Shown: piece after piece, positions 7,193-16,868 of the stretch
Numbering within the stretch: position 1 is the stretch's first letter
Layout: the number at the start of each line of letters is the position of its first letter
Source of the DNA: Vagococcus fluvialis
GTDB taxonomy: Bacteria; Bacillota; Bacilli; Lactobacillales; Vagococcaceae
NCBI RefSeq assembly: GCF_003337315.1
Contig: NZ_QPJV01000003.1
Location: 124,001-188,000, forward strand
DNA length: 64,000 bases
Direction: 5' to 3'
Program-made: the position numbers and the translations under genes
Notes under the pieces: model-generated
What the model was told of the DNA's origin: nothing
What the model saw: only the letters and a program-made list of their open reading frames with translations
Databases searched by the model: none

Positions 7193-8065
7193 TTAATACG
7201 ATTCAGATAAAAATGGTGTAGCTAAGACATGAATTTTTTCTTTAGTAAATGGATGAATTAAATTTAAGTTTTTAGCATGAAGCATTAGTCTTTGGTTGTT
7301 GCTTCCCTTTGGATGATATAACGGATCTCCAATAATCGGTTTTCCAATAGAAAGTAAGTGAACTCTGATTTGATGTGTTCGACCAGTATCTAAAATACAC
7401 TCAACCCAAGAAGTTTGTTTGCTTTGTTTTAATTCAGTTACGTGAGTGATAGCCCTTTGTCCACGACGTTCGTCAATTATTCGTTTTCGTCTGTCATGGC
7501 GGTCACGCCCAATTGGTTTATTAATAGTTAATTTTGGTTTTGGTAAATGACCATTGATTTGTGCTTCATATAACCGATGAATTTCTTTTTTCTCAAGCAT
7601 TCTACCTAGAATGGGTAAAACAACTGGATTTTTAGCAAAAAGAATAGCACCACTTGTTTCTTTATCTAATCGATGAACCACAAAAGGTATCTCCTGATTT
7701 TTTTCTAAGTAAGCAGCTAAGTGGTTAAGTAAGGTATCATCTTCATCAGGTTGATTAGGATGAGTTTTCATGCCTGCTGGTTTGTTGACGATAATTAAAT
7801 GCTCATCTTCAAATAAAGGCTCGATCCAATCAGCTCTTCCTAATCTAATCTCTGGTTTGTCATAATCTGTGTCTTCAAAAATTAAGGTGATTTTATCTTC
7901 TGGAAAAACCTCTTGATGAAACATGGCGGGTTCACCATTAAGTAAGACATTTTTTCTAGTTCTTAAAAAGTGTTTTACTTTTCTCGGGATTAACCATTCT
8001 TGCTCTAATAATTCTTTTATTGTTTGTTTTTTTGTCTCTTTAGGTAATGTAAAAGTAAATTCCAT
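7193..8065 (-). CDS. RluD/RluA-family RNA pseudouridine synthase
   Basis: A 290-residue enzyme that isomerises uridine to pseudouridine in ribosomal or transfer RNA. The N-terminal 75 residues look like an S4 RNA-binding domain (PRKVKHFLRTRKNVLLNG). The catalytic motif HRLDKETSG contains the essential Asp134, and GRTHQIRVHL is the second conserved RluA-family block. Several paralogues are usual in Firmicutes, and the target site cannot be assigned. It is the first gene of a two-gene minus-strand unit with the HIT gene and is divergent from the penicillin-binding protein gene; the 181-base gap holds both promoters, which I could not place with confidence. Confidence 0.92.
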   Translation of the reverse strand: MEFTFTLPKETKKQTIKELLEQEWLIPRKVKHFLRTRKNVLLNGEPAMFHQEVFPEDKITLIFEDTDYDKPEIRLGRADWIEPLFEDEHLIIVNKPAGMKTHPNQPDEDDTLLNHLAAYLEKNQEIPFVVHRLDKETSGAILFAKNPVVLPILGRMLEKKEIHRLYEAQINGHLPKPKLTINKPIGRDRHDRRKRIIDERRGQRAITHVTELKQSKQTSWVECILDTGRTHQIRVHLLSIGKPIIGDPLYHPKGSNNQRLMLHAKNLNLIHPFTKEKIHVLATPFLSESY

Positions 8066-8246
8066 GAGGAAACTCCAATCATTTGTTACAAAACTTTATA
8101 TTTTTTTTAGAATTGTAACACACTTTATTAACAACTTCATGTTACCATAGGCTAGAGTTTAAGATAAGTCCTTGGTCTTATCCACGAAGTGACAAGTCTA
8201 TGTTACTATAAGTGTAAATTAATTAAACAAGTTAGAGGAGCTGCAA

Positions 8247-10385
8247 ATGGAATATATAAAAAAAATAGGAGCCACTATTAAACTATATTTACAAAAGTTT
8301 TGGACGTGGTTTTCACCATACTTCCAACAATTTAGAGCATGGAGAAAGCGAGTATGGAAAAAATATCATATTAATAAAATCATTATTTTAAGTATTATGT
8401 TAGTAACTTTGGTAATGAGTATTTATCTATTTTACTTAGCCAAAAATACAAATGTTTCCACCTTACAAGAAGGGTTAAAACAGGTAACGACGATTTATGA
8501 TAAAGATGGTGATGAAGCAGGAACGACTTCTAAATACGGATCTAAAGGAAGTTTTGTGCACAGTGAGAATATATCACCCTACATAAAAGATGCTTTAGTA
8601 TCCACAGAGGATAGAAAGTTTTATGAACATAAAGGTTATGATATTAAGGGGATTGCTAGAGCAGCTGTAAGAAAAGTAATTCGAGGAAACAATAGTGGTG
8701 GTGGTGGTAGCACCATTACTCAGCAGCTAGCTAAAAATGCGTTTTTATCACAAGAACAAACAATGACTCGTAAAGCTAAAGAATTGTTTTTAGCCATTGA
8801 AATTGAAAAAGAATATAGCAAAGATGAAATTATGGAGATGTATTTAAATAAAGCTTATTTTGGTAACGGAGTTTGGGGAATTCAAGATGCATCTTTAAAA
8901 TATTTTGGTAAAAATGCAAGCGACGTAACAATTGATGAAGCAGCTGTTTTAGTAGGGATGTTAAAAGGTCCAAATATCTACAATCCAATTGATAGTATGG
9001 AAAATGCTATTAATAGGCGTGATACTGTTCTTTCAGTGATGGTAGATAATGGTAAGTTAGATAAAGAAACAGCAGACCACTTAATGACACAACCTCTGGA
9101 AATAGCCGATTCTTATGTTCCAGAGCATGATTCCTATAAATATCCTTATTATTTTGATGCTGTCATCAAGGAAGCAACAGAAGTAGCTAACCTAAAAGAT
9201 GAAGAGATTTCTAATGGTGGTTACAAAATATATACAGCTCTAGATCAACAATATCAAATTGGCATGGATCAAACCTTTGCTAATGATAGTTTGTTCCCAG
9301 CAGCAGCTCCTGATGGTGAGATTGTTGAAGCTGCCTCAGTAGCCCTAGATCCTAAAACAGGTGGTATTAGAGGGATTGTTGGTGGACGTGGAGATTATAC
9401 ATATAGAGGATGGAACAGAGCAACTCAGTCTATGTTATCGCCTGGCTCAACTTTAAAACCATTATCTGTTTACACACCAGCACTTGAAGCCGGCTATAAA
9501 CCAGATGATATTCTAAAAGATGAAGCTTTAAGTTATTACGATGTTCAAAACTATTCTAGAACTTATTCTGGTCAAGCAACGATGACAGAATCATTAATCT
9601 ATAGTTTAAACGCACCAGCAGTATGGCTTTTAAATGAAATTGGAATTGATCGTGGCTATAAAAAAGTGGAACAATTTGGTATTAAATTAGATGAAAAAGA
9701 CCGTTATCATGGACTTGCTTTAGGTGGATTAACCAAAGGAACAACACCGGTAAGAATGGCAAGTGCTTATAGTGTTTTTGCTAATCAAGGAATGAAGGCA
9801 GAACCACATTTTATTACTAAAATTGAAGATGCTAAAGGTGTAATTATTTATGAAAATGAAAAACCAAAAACTAAGCGTGTCACTACACCAGAAGTAGCAG
9901 ATGAAATGACAAGTATGCTACAAGGTGTGTTCAGTTCTGGTACAGGTATTGAAGCTAAACCTTATGGCTATAATATTGCAGGTAAAACAGGAACAACTGA
10001 AAATATCAATGCTGATGGGATGTCAAAAGACCAATGGATTATCGGTTATACACCTGATGTTGTTGTTTCAACATGGATTGGATTTGATAAAAGTGGTCCA
10101 GATCACTACTTAACAGGAAGTAGTGGAAACAACTTAGCAAATATCTTTAGAGATGAAACCCAGCGTATTTTAGCAGCTTCACCAAATACACCATTTGCTT
10201 CAAATGATATTACTCAAGAGAATGTCCCTGAGAAGAATGGTAAAAAATCTGATATTGGGGAAACCTTAAATGATATTGGAGATAAAGTTGTTGAAGGTGC
10301 TAATACAGTAGGTGACGGGATTAAAAAAGGTGTTGAGACTGTAGGCGATATGTGGGATAGCTTTTGGAATAAAGTAAGAAGGTAA
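8247..10385 (+). CDS. pbpF: Class A penicillin-binding protein (bifunctional transglycosylase/transpeptidase, PBP2A type)
   Basis: A 712-residue membrane enzyme that polymerises and cross-links peptidoglycan. It has a cytoplasmic basic N-terminus, one membrane segment (about 43-65), a GT51 domain with STEDRKFYEH (Glu121) and GGGGSTITQQLAKN, and a transpeptidase domain with SPGSTLKP (Ser401, Lys404), SLN (453-455) and KTGTTE (580-585). Overall layout and many motifs match streptococcal PBP2A, the type called PbpF in enterococci; the symbol is therefore given by analogy. The C-terminus ends in three tandem 11-residue segments (677-709) that begin I/V-G-D and look like an amphipathic helix. RBS AGAGGAG precedes ATG. 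Confidence 0.93.
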   Translation: MEYIKKIGATIKLYLQKFWTWFSPYFQQFRAWRKRVWKKYHINKIIILSIMLVTLVMSIYLFYLAKNTNVSTLQEGLKQVTTIYDKDGDEAGTTSKYGSKGSFVHSENISPYIKDALVSTEDRKFYEHKGYDIKGIARAAVRKVIRGNNSGGGGSTITQQLAKNAFLSQEQTMTRKAKELFLAIEIEKEYSKDEIMEMYLNKAYFGNGVWGIQDASLKYFGKNASDVTIDEAAVLVGMLKGPNIYNPIDSMENAINRRDTVLSVMVDNGKLDKETADHLMTQPLEIADSYVPEHDSYKYPYYFDAVIKEATEVANLKDEEISNGGYKIYTALDQQYQIGMDQTFANDSLFPAAAPDGEIVEAASVALDPKTGGIRGIVGGRGDYTYRGWNRATQSMLSPGSTLKPLSVYTPALEAGYKPDDILKDEALSYYDVQNYSRTYSGQATMTESLIYSLNAPAVWLLNEIGIDRGYKKVEQFGIKLDEKDRYHGLALGGLTKGTTPVRMASAYSVFANQGMKAEPHFITKIEDAKGVIIYENEKPKTKRVTTPEVADEMTSMLQGVFSSGTGIEAKPYGYNIAGKTGTTENINADGMSKDQWIIGYTPDVVVSTWIGFDKSGPDHYLTGSSGNNLANIFRDETQRILAASPNTPFASNDITQENVPEKNGKKSDIGETLNDIGDKVVEGANTVGDGIKKGVETVGDMWDSFWNKVRR

Positions 10386-10409
10386 ATGGTAGGTTTTAGG
10401 CTGAAAAGA

Positions 10410-10418
10410 TGTTACAAT
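10410..10418 (+). promoter_or_regulatory. Extended -10 promoter for the yheA-type gene
   Basis: TGTTACAAT fits TGnTACAAT and lies 33 bases before the ATG at 10452. No clear -35 is seen. Confidence 0.45.
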
Positions 10419-10451
10419 AACATCAGATTAAACATTAAAGGAGCAATATAA

Positions 10452-10802
10452 ATGACAGTTAATATTTATGATAGCGCGAATCAAATCGAAAGAGAAATCC
10501 GTGAAATGGATGAGTTCAAAACATTACAAGCCGCTTTTGAAGCAATGAAAGCTGAAACTGAATCATTTGAGCTATTCAAACAATTCCAAGAATTACAAAT
10601 TGATTTACAACAAAAACAAATGCAAGGTATCGAATTCTCAGAAGAAGATGCTAAACAAGCTCAAGAGATGGCTATGAAAGTTCAAGAAACAGCTGTCATT
10701 CAAGAGTTAATGCAAAAAGAACAAGCTTTTAGTATGATTATTAATGACTTAAACAGAATCATCATGAAACCAGTTCAAGAATTATATGACATGGGTGAAT
10801 AA
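10452..10802 (+). CDS. yheA: YlbF/YheA (UPF0342) family protein
   Basis: A 116-residue, almost wholly helical, glutamine- and glutamate-rich protein. The pattern [20 protein letters not shown] with a later [15 protein letters not shown] block matches the UPF0342 (YheA) branch of the YlbF/YmcA superfamily. YlbF and YmcA of Bacillus act with YaaT on RNase Y, but the job of the YheA branch is not established. It has its own extended -10 promoter and terminator and lies before the yhaO-N-M operon. No odd features. Confidence 0.8.
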   Translation: MTVNIYDSANQIEREIREMDEFKTLQAAFEAMKAETESFELFKQFQELQIDLQQKQMQGIEFSEEDAKQAQEMAMKVQETAVIQELMQKEQAFSMIINDLNRIIMKPVQELYDMGE

Positions 10803-10808
10803 CATATT

Positions 10809-10842
10809 AGAGAGCTAAGGTTAAAACTTAGCTCTCTTTTTG
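10809..10842 (+). terminator. Rho-independent terminator after yheA
   Basis: AGAGAGCTAAG, seven-base loop, CTTAGCTCTCT, then TTTTTGT. Confidence 0.85.
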
Positions 10843-10901
10843 TATTTTTTTATAGAAAAAAGGTAATGAAATAGGTATGATGTAAGGAAGGAGTGATACG
10901 G

Positions 10902-12107
10902 ATGAAATTTATTCATACAGCAGATATTCACATAGATCAACCATTCTCGGGAATTCATTCAGATCATGGGGACATAAAGCATTTATTAAAAATAAGCAAC
11001 CAGCAAATACTGACTAAAATTGTTGATACTTGCATTGAAAAAAAAGTTGATTTTCTATTAGTCGTAGGCGACACATTTCATCAAAATCAGCCTTCTATTC
11101 ATACGCAGAAATTTGTCATGGAAGAATTTGAAAGACTTGGTCGTGAGAATATTAAAGTCGTGATGTCATTTGGAAATCATGATTACTACACAGAAAATCG
11201 TTACTGGTTTGAATGGCCAGACAATGTAATTTTATTTAAAAAAGAGGAAGTTCAAACGAAAACACTAGTTTTAAAAAATGGCGACTCTGTTGCAATTAGT
11301 GGTTTCTCTTATGAAAATAAATGGATTAAGGAATCTAAAGTTCAAGAGTTTCCTAAAAGAAGTATAGATACTACTTATCATATTGGTTTCTACCACGGAG
11401 ATGATTCTCCTCAGTATGCTCCTTTTAACTATGGTGATTTACCAACCAGTTATGAATACTGGGCTTTAGGTCACATTCATAAGAGTAGTGTTTTATCAGA
11501 TAGACCATTAATTGTTTATCCAGGAACACCTCAAGGACATACTAAAAAAGAATATCAAGTTAAGGGTATTGTGTATGTGGATATAGACCGAGGTAGCCGT
11601 GAGATAGAATGGTTAGATATCTCAAATATAAGATGGCATAAAAAAGAATTTAACATTGAAGAAGATTTAGAGAGAAAAGAAATATTAGAACGCTTAGAAA
11701 AACATATATTAGCTCAAATATATCAACATCCTTTTAATGTAGTCAGCTTAAATGTCACTACAACAGCAGATAACGCAAGAGAGATTTTAAAGGAACAAGA
11801 AGAAATTTTACTTTATTTACAAGATAAAATCTTTAAAGCATCTGATAATCGTTGTTGGTTACAAAGCCTATCTCTATCTCAAGTAACTTCTGATAAATTA
11901 ATAATGGGATTTGAAACAACTTTAATTGATGATTTAGGACGCGTGTATCAGCATAAAGATAATTTTGAAAGTGTGGTAGCTGATTTATTAAATCAACCAG
12001 CTATTGCAAGTAACTTAGCTTGGGATACAGCTGAAATAGAAGAATTAGTTACTGAGAGTAGTCAATTAATTAAAGATAAAATGATTTTTAAAAATGGGGA
12101 AGAATAA
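10902..12107 (+). CDS. yhaO: YhaO-type metallophosphoesterase, SbcD/Mre11-like DNA repair nuclease
   Basis: A 401-residue calcineurin-like phosphoesterase. The metal-binding motifs appear in order: TADIHID, VVGDTFHQ, SFGNHDYY, GHIHKS. The protein resembles SbcD/Mre11 nucleases and sits with the Rad50-like yhaN, with which it probably forms a nuclease-ATPase complex acting on DNA ends (inference from family pairing). The start is ATG 10902, eight bases after AAGGAG; an in-frame GTG at 10893 overlaps the ribosome binding site and is less likely. Its stop TAA overlaps the yhaN ATG by one base, so the two are translationally coupled. Confidence 0.88.
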   Translation: MKFIHTADIHIDQPFSGIHSDHGDIKHLLKISNQQILTKIVDTCIEKKVDFLLVVGDTFHQNQPSIHTQKFVMEEFERLGRENIKVVMSFGNHDYYTENRYWFEWPDNVILFKKEEVQTKTLVLKNGDSVAISGFSYENKWIKESKVQEFPKRSIDTTYHIGFYHGDDSPQYAPFNYGDLPTSYEYWALGHIHKSSVLSDRPLIVYPGTPQGHTKKEYQVKGIVYVDIDRGSREIEWLDISNIRWHKKEFNIEEDLERKEILERLEKHILAQIYQHPFNVVSLNVTTTADNAREILKEQEEILLYLQDKIFKASDNRCWLQSLSLSQVTSDKLIMGFETTLIDDLGRVYQHKDNFESVVADLLNQPAIASNLAWDTAEIEELVTESSQLIKDKMIFKNGEE

Positions 12108-14860
12108 TGAAATTACGACAACTAAGAATTGATGGATTTGGAAAATTTAATAATCAAGTCATTGATATTGACCCTCAAAACCAATTGATTTTTGGTGACA
12201 ATGAAGCAGGTAAATCCTCAATTTACCAATTTATTCGAACTATTCTCTTTGGTTTTCCAAAGAAAAGGGAAATGACAAGAGATTTCACACCAATTAATGG
12301 TGCTATTTATGGTGGGAAAATTTTATTTGAAGATAATCAGTATGGTTTAGTGACTGTTGAGAGATACAAGGAAAAAAATAAAGGTGCAGCCACTGTAACC
12401 CTTGAGAGTGGTGAAACTGGTGACGAACTATTTTTAGAAAAAATCTTATCTCCTTTAACAAAAGAAACTTTTGATCAAATATTTAGTTTCCAGCAAGAAC
12501 AATTAGCTGATTTAAATCAGTTAAATGAAATGAAGCTACAACATTTATTATTAGCAGTAGGTTTAACTGGTAGTAGAAGATTAAGTAGTATGAATGACCA
12601 GTTTTTAAAAGAAAGACAAAAACTATTTAAACCAACAGGACGAATTCCTGAGATTAATCAAAAATTACGCCAATTGAAAAAAGTCGATGAACAAATAGCT
12701 TTAGTCGAGAGTCAAGAAGGCACTTACCGAGAAAAATCTCTTGAAACGGAACAACTGCTTGAAAAAATTGCTGAAGTTGAGAAAGAGCAAGGCTACCAAC
12801 AAGAATTAGAAAAAACGGTATTAGAACAACAGAAACGTTTTCCAATGTATATTGAATGGGAAAGTTTATCAAAAGAATTTTCTGATTCACTAACAGCTTC
12901 CTCACAAACTGTTGAAGTTGTTAGACAAGAAATTCAAAATTATGATTTTCTTTTAAGAAAAGAAAAAGAATTATTGGAGTCTCAAACAGGTCGCTTGGAA
13001 ACAGAATCACCTGCGTATCAGTTCTACATGATGAATCAACGCCTATTTGATGAGTTGTTAGAAGAGCAGTTAATGGTGGAATCATTAACTGAACGTCGTC
13101 AATTACTAGATGAGCAATTAAAGGAATATCAAGAAAGTAAAGTGACTTTATTTGAGAAATACCGTTTGTCAGAAGAAACAATCAATATTGATTTATCAGA
13201 TGACGTTGAAACAGAAATGTTAGCTCTTGCTAAAGAAGAAGAAGAGTTAATTCGTCAAAAAGTAGTTTTATCTAATGAAAAAAGCCGCTTAAATATTCGC
13301 CATAAAGATATGGATATGGCTCTAACAACAGTTGAAAATCAATTAAGTACTGAAAATGTTACTAGACCTTCTTCAAGAAGTAAACAAACTGATAATAAAA
13401 AATGGTTTTCAGGGTTAAGTTTAGCTATTGGGGCGCTATTTTTAGTTCTAGCTATTGTCATTGGAAAAGCGTGGCTATATATTCCCGTTTTAATTTTATT
13501 TGGTTTAGGTCTTTATGGTCTATTTGGTTCAGCTTTAAAGAGAGCAAAAAAAGAGCCACTAACGAAAGAAGAAGCCAGAGAAGATTATTTACTTCAGTTA
13601 AGTGTAGCAGATGAAGTTGCTCATTCACTAAATGAGTTGGAAACACAATTAGAAGAAATTGAGAGTCAAATCAATGAGCTACAAGTGAAAAAACAAGAGT
13701 GGGCTGACCAATATGGTTTTTCTATGAAAGAAACAATGAGTTTATGGTTATCTAGAATTCCGATTTATTTACAATTACAAAATATTCAAGAAAAAGAAAC
13801 AGAGATGACTCACAATTTAAGTGAAGTTGATCGTATTTTAAACTCGTATGGTGATTCATTAGCATTTGCTAAAGAATGGGTGCCACTTGAAAATAAAACA
13901 ACTAAAGAAAGTTTCCAGGCCATTAAAGAGTTTGTGACTAAGCAAAAAAATTACTTAACAGACAAAGCTTTGGCTACTAATACTCATGATCAATTCCAAG
14001 AACAGTTACATCAATTGAGAAATGATATTGCCAGTAGTAAAGAAAAAATCTTGTCATTAATTGATTTAGCTAATGTGACAGATATTGAAGAAAGTAAATT
14101 GTGGTTAAAGAAACAAGATATGTCTGAAAAAGGTCAATCTAGAAAAGATGAACTTGCCTTGTCTTTAGAAGATTATTTTGACTTAAATAAATCTTACAAA
14201 TTAGTTTCTATTAATCATCAACTAATTCAAGTGAAAAATGAGATTGATCGATTACAAGAGAAAAATAATCAGTACCGCAATGATTATCAAGCTTTATCTT
14301 ATGAGCTAACTCAAATGGAAAAAAATGGGTCATTAGATGTTTTATATCAGGAAAAAGAAAACCGTCTGTCTGTGATTAAAGAATTAGCAGACAAATGGAT
14401 GACCTACCGAATTGCCGAGGAGTTAACCCAAGACGTGTTCCAATACTTATCAGACCAACAACTACCAGCTTTACTAGCAACAGTTACTTCTTACTTTAAG
14501 ATTTTAACTGAAGGTAGATATATAAAAGTTGTTGTGAAAGATGGGCAGTTAATAGTCATTGATAATCAGCAAAGAAAATGGCCGATTGTCCAACTATCAA
14601 CAGGAACAAAAGATCAATTGTATATGGCTTTTCGTTTAGGGTTCGTACATCTTCACCATGAGGAGTATGAAGCACCTGTTATTATTGATGATGGCTGGTT
14701 GCATTTTGATCAAAAACGAAAATTAGTTTTATTTAGATTGCTAAAAGGATTTAGTCAAAGAACTCAGGTTATTTGCTTATCTTCTGATGAAGCTGTGAGA
14801 GCCTATTTTGAAAGTCAAGATTTAGAGATTATTCAAATTGGAAGGGAAGGGAAATCGTGA
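12107..14860 (+). CDS. yhaN: YhaN-type AAA ATPase, SbcC/Rad50-like
   Basis: A 917-residue P-loop ATPase. Walker A is GDNEAGKSS near residue 30, a long coiled-coil middle follows, and the C-terminal lobe has the signature-like LSTGTKDQLYMAFRL and Walker B VIIDDGW. Unlike SbcC there is no zinc-hook CxxC at the middle; instead two hydrophobic stretches (about 436-453 and 458-477) could cross the membrane. The pairing with yhaO is the Mre11-Rad50 arrangement. The start overlaps the yhaO stop by one base and the stop overlaps the yhaM start by four, so this is a tightly coupled operon. The cellular substrate is not known. Confidence 0.85.
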   Translation: MKLRQLRIDGFGKFNNQVIDIDPQNQLIFGDNEAGKSSIYQFIRTILFGFPKKREMTRDFTPINGAIYGGKILFEDNQYGLVTVERYKEKNKGAATVTLESGETGDELFLEKILSPLTKETFDQIFSFQQEQLADLNQLNEMKLQHLLLAVGLTGSRRLSSMNDQFLKERQKLFKPTGRIPEINQKLRQLKKVDEQIALVESQEGTYREKSLETEQLLEKIAEVEKEQGYQQELEKTVLEQQKRFPMYIEWESLSKEFSDSLTASSQTVEVVRQEIQNYDFLLRKEKELLESQTGRLETESPAYQFYMMNQRLFDELLEEQLMVESLTERRQLLDEQLKEYQESKVTLFEKYRLSEETINIDLSDDVETEMLALAKEEEELIRQKVVLSNEKSRLNIRHKDMDMALTTVENQLSTENVTRPSSRSKQTDNKKWFSGLSLAIGALFLVLAIVIGKAWLYIPVLILFGLGLYGLFGSALKRAKKEPLTKEEAREDYLLQLSVADEVAHSLNELETQLEEIESQINELQVKKQEWADQYGFSMKETMSLWLSRIPIYLQLQNIQEKETEMTHNLSEVDRILNSYGDSLAFAKEWVPLENKTTKESFQAIKEFVTKQKNYLTDKALATNTHDQFQEQLHQLRNDIASSKEKILSLIDLANVTDIEESKLWLKKQDMSEKGQSRKDELALSLEDYFDLNKSYKLVSINHQLIQVKNEIDRLQEKNNQYRNDYQALSYELTQMEKNGSLDVLYQEKENRLSVIKELADKWMTYRIAEELTQDVFQYLSDQQLPALLATVTSYFKILTEGRYIKVVVKDGQLIVIDNQQRKWPIVQLSTGTKDQLYMAFRLGFVHLHHEEYEAPVIIDDGWLHFDQKRKLVLFRLLKGFSQRTQVICLSSDEAVRAYFESQDLEIIQIGREGKS

Positions 14861-15798
14861 AAAAATTAAGAGAAATCCCATTAGATGAAACGTTTGAAAT
14901 TTTTGTGTTATTGAAAGTAGCTGATGTGAGAGTTGCTAGAAATGGCAAAAAATTTATCGCTTTTACTTTTCAAGATACTTCTGGAACCATTGATGGTAAG
15001 TATTGGGGAGCCTCTGATGAGGAAATTGAAAAATTTACAGCTGGACAAGTCGTTTTACTAGGTGGTAAAAGAGAAGTTTATCAAAATATGCCTCAAGTAA
15101 AAATTATTAGCTTACGTTTAACGATTGAGGGAGAACCTGATGATCCTGTTCTTTATATGGAAAAACCACCAGTTCAAGTAGAAGAGTTAAAAGAAAAATT
15201 CAACAGCTTTTTGTTTGAAATTACGCAAGCTAAGTGGCACCGAATTGTGCGTCATATTGTTGGGAAATATCAAAAAGAATTTTTTGATTTTCCAGCTGCT
15301 AAAAGAAATCACCATGCCTTTGTAGGTGGTTTAGCTTATCATACTGTAACGATGTTAGAACTAGCAAAATCTGTTTGCGAGCAATATCCTGAGTTGAACG
15401 AATCTCTTCTTTATGCCGGTGTCATTTTACATGATATTGGAAAAGTTAAGGAATTATCAGGACCTATTGGCACAGAATATACATTAGCTGGGAATTTATT
15501 AGGTCATATTGTAATGGTTGATGAAGAAATTACTAAAGCATGTGCGGAGTTAAATATTTCAGAAACAGATGAAGAAATATTAGTTTTAAAACATGTTGTA
15601 TTAGCTCATCACGGATTACTTGAATATGGTTCTCCTGTTAGACCTAAAATTATGGAAGCAGAAGTCTTACACCATTTAGATAATCTAGATGCTTCAATGC
15701 AAATGATGCTAGGTGCTTTAAAACAAGTTGAGCCTGGTGAATATACAGAACGAATTTTTGGTTTAGATAATCGTAATTTTTATCTACCTAAAATTTAA
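14857..15798 (+). CDS. yhaM: 3'-5' exoribonuclease YhaM
   Basis: A 313-residue nuclease with an N-terminal OB-fold (VADVRVARNGKKFIAFTFQD, about 19-40) and an HD hydrolase domain: HHAFVGGLAYHT followed by ILHDIGK (His192-Asp193) and HVVLAHHG. YhaM shortens RNA 3' tails in Gram-positive bacteria and has also been linked to DNA ends. The start is GTG within GTGA, which overlaps the yhaN stop. As third gene of yhaO-yhaN-yhaM, the same order as Bacillus but here with extreme overlap, it suggests joint work on nucleic-acid ends. A terminator follows directly. Confidence 0.93.
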   Translation: MKKLREIPLDETFEIFVLLKVADVRVARNGKKFIAFTFQDTSGTIDGKYWGASDEEIEKFTAGQVVLLGGKREVYQNMPQVKIISLRLTIEGEPDDPVLYMEKPPVQVEELKEKFNSFLFEITQAKWHRIVRHIVGKYQKEFFDFPAAKRNHHAFVGGLAYHTVTMLELAKSVCEQYPELNESLLYAGVILHDIGKVKELSGPIGTEYTLAGNLLGHIVMVDEEITKACAELNISETDEEILVLKHVVLAHHGLLEYGSPVRPKIMEAEVLHHLDNLDASMQMMLGALKQVEPGEYTERIFGLDNRNFYLPKI

Positions 15799-15808
15799 AA
15801 ATAATGCT

Positions 15809-15853
15809 AAAAAAGTCCCAATTTTCATGATTATGAAAATCGGGACTTTTTGT
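15809..15853 (+). terminator. Rho-independent terminator after yhaM
   Basis: AAAAGTCCC-ATTTTCAT and ATGAAAAT-GGGACTTTTT arms with a short loop; one mispair (A/C against G). The A-run upstream also makes it usable for the converging sortase gene. Confidence 0.85.
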
Positions 15854-15880
15854 TTACTTTAAATTATTATGTAATCGAAT

Positions 15881-16657
15881 TTAATAGTAGTTTGTTTGAT
15901 CCATTTCAAATGCTTCTTGCATGTGTTTAGGAGCATCTTTACCTTTTACTTCTCTAACTAATTCACCTTGAATGATTAACCGATTAGCTCCAGAAACGTC
16001 ACAGGTAACAAGAGTTACAAGTTGTTTGTCTTTCACATCATCAATCACTTCAACACGAGTTGGCTCTACATATTCTTTATAAGTTACTTTGTATTCATAA
16101 ATATATTCTAAATCTGTTAAAAGAATGGTTTGTCCAAGCTCTACGTTGACCAAAGGAGCAAAAAGTAAGGTGGGATCATACATATAATGACTAGCTAGTG
16201 CATAGTTACCCGTCCCCATGCGTTGTTCTTCTTTCATTGTTCCAGCACCAACAGCTAAAACGTAATTTGAAACACCTTTAAAGATAGGTAAATTCATTTT
16301 CACATCAGGAATAGCGATTCCACCGATAGTATTAAGACCTGTGTCACGTCCCTTTGTTGCTTGAGCAACTAAGTTAAAATCAAGAGACTCTACTTGGTCA
16401 AAGTCAAAAGTAGCCTCTTTTTGTTCATTTTTTTTAACATCAGCTCTAGTCACGTTACTGATAGTATGTTTGTTGGTAGTATCCTTCACCAAATAATTTT
16501 TTATTTGATTATTAAAAACCAAAGCTAGACCAATTAAAAGGAGAAGTAGCATAAAAATATTAACAATAATATTTTTAATAGTTGTTCCAATACTTTTTTG
16601 TTTATTTTTTTTACTTCGTGTATTTTTATGTTTTGCAGTTTTTTTCTTGCGACTCAT
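15881..16657 (-). CDS. srtA: Class A sortase
   Basis: A 258-residue transpeptidase that cleaves LPXTG between Thr and Gly and attaches surface proteins to the peptidoglycan precursor. It has a very basic N-terminal tail, one membrane segment (29-48), and the sortase barrel with His157 in ALASHYM, Cys219 in TLVTCDVSG and Arg226 in NRLIIQGEL. The TLVTC motif and lone position without pilin genes point to the housekeeping class A type. The LPKTG adhesin at 4965-6753 is a likely substrate if it is expressed. Divergent from the unknown gene at 16869. Confidence 0.95.
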   Translation of the reverse strand: MSRKKKTAKHKNTRSKKNKQKSIGTTIKNIIVNIFMLLLLLIGLALVFNNQIKNYLVKDTTNKHTISNVTRADVKKNEQKEATFDFDQVESLDFNLVAQATKGRDTGLNTIGGIAIPDVKMNLPIFKGVSNYVLAVGAGTMKEEQRMGTGNYALASHYMYDPTLLFAPLVNVELGQTILLTDLEYIYEYKVTYKEYVEPTRVEVIDDVKDKQLVTLVTCDVSGANRLIIQGELVREVKGKDAPKHMQEAFEMDQTNYY

Positions 16658-16815
16658 TTAGGTATCCTCCCTTGTTGCCTTCAAAATCATGATACCATAA
16701 ATGAATAAAAATGAATATTACATAAGTATTGCCAGAAATCGCTTTACCAAAATTCTATGTAATATAAACTTAATTTAAGGATTTGTCTTTTTAGATTTCA
16801 AAAGTAGAAATAAAT

Positions 16816-16824
16816 GGTATAGTT
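16816..16824 (+). promoter_or_regulatory. Extended -10 promoter for the gene at 16869
   Basis: TGGTATAGT fits the TGnTATAAT pattern, 45 bases before the start codon; TTTCAA at 16796-16801 is a weak -35 at 17 bases. Confidence 0.45.
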
Positions 16825-16868
16825 ATATTAATGAAAAAAACGTGTTAAGGGAAGAAACGAGGTGAAAA

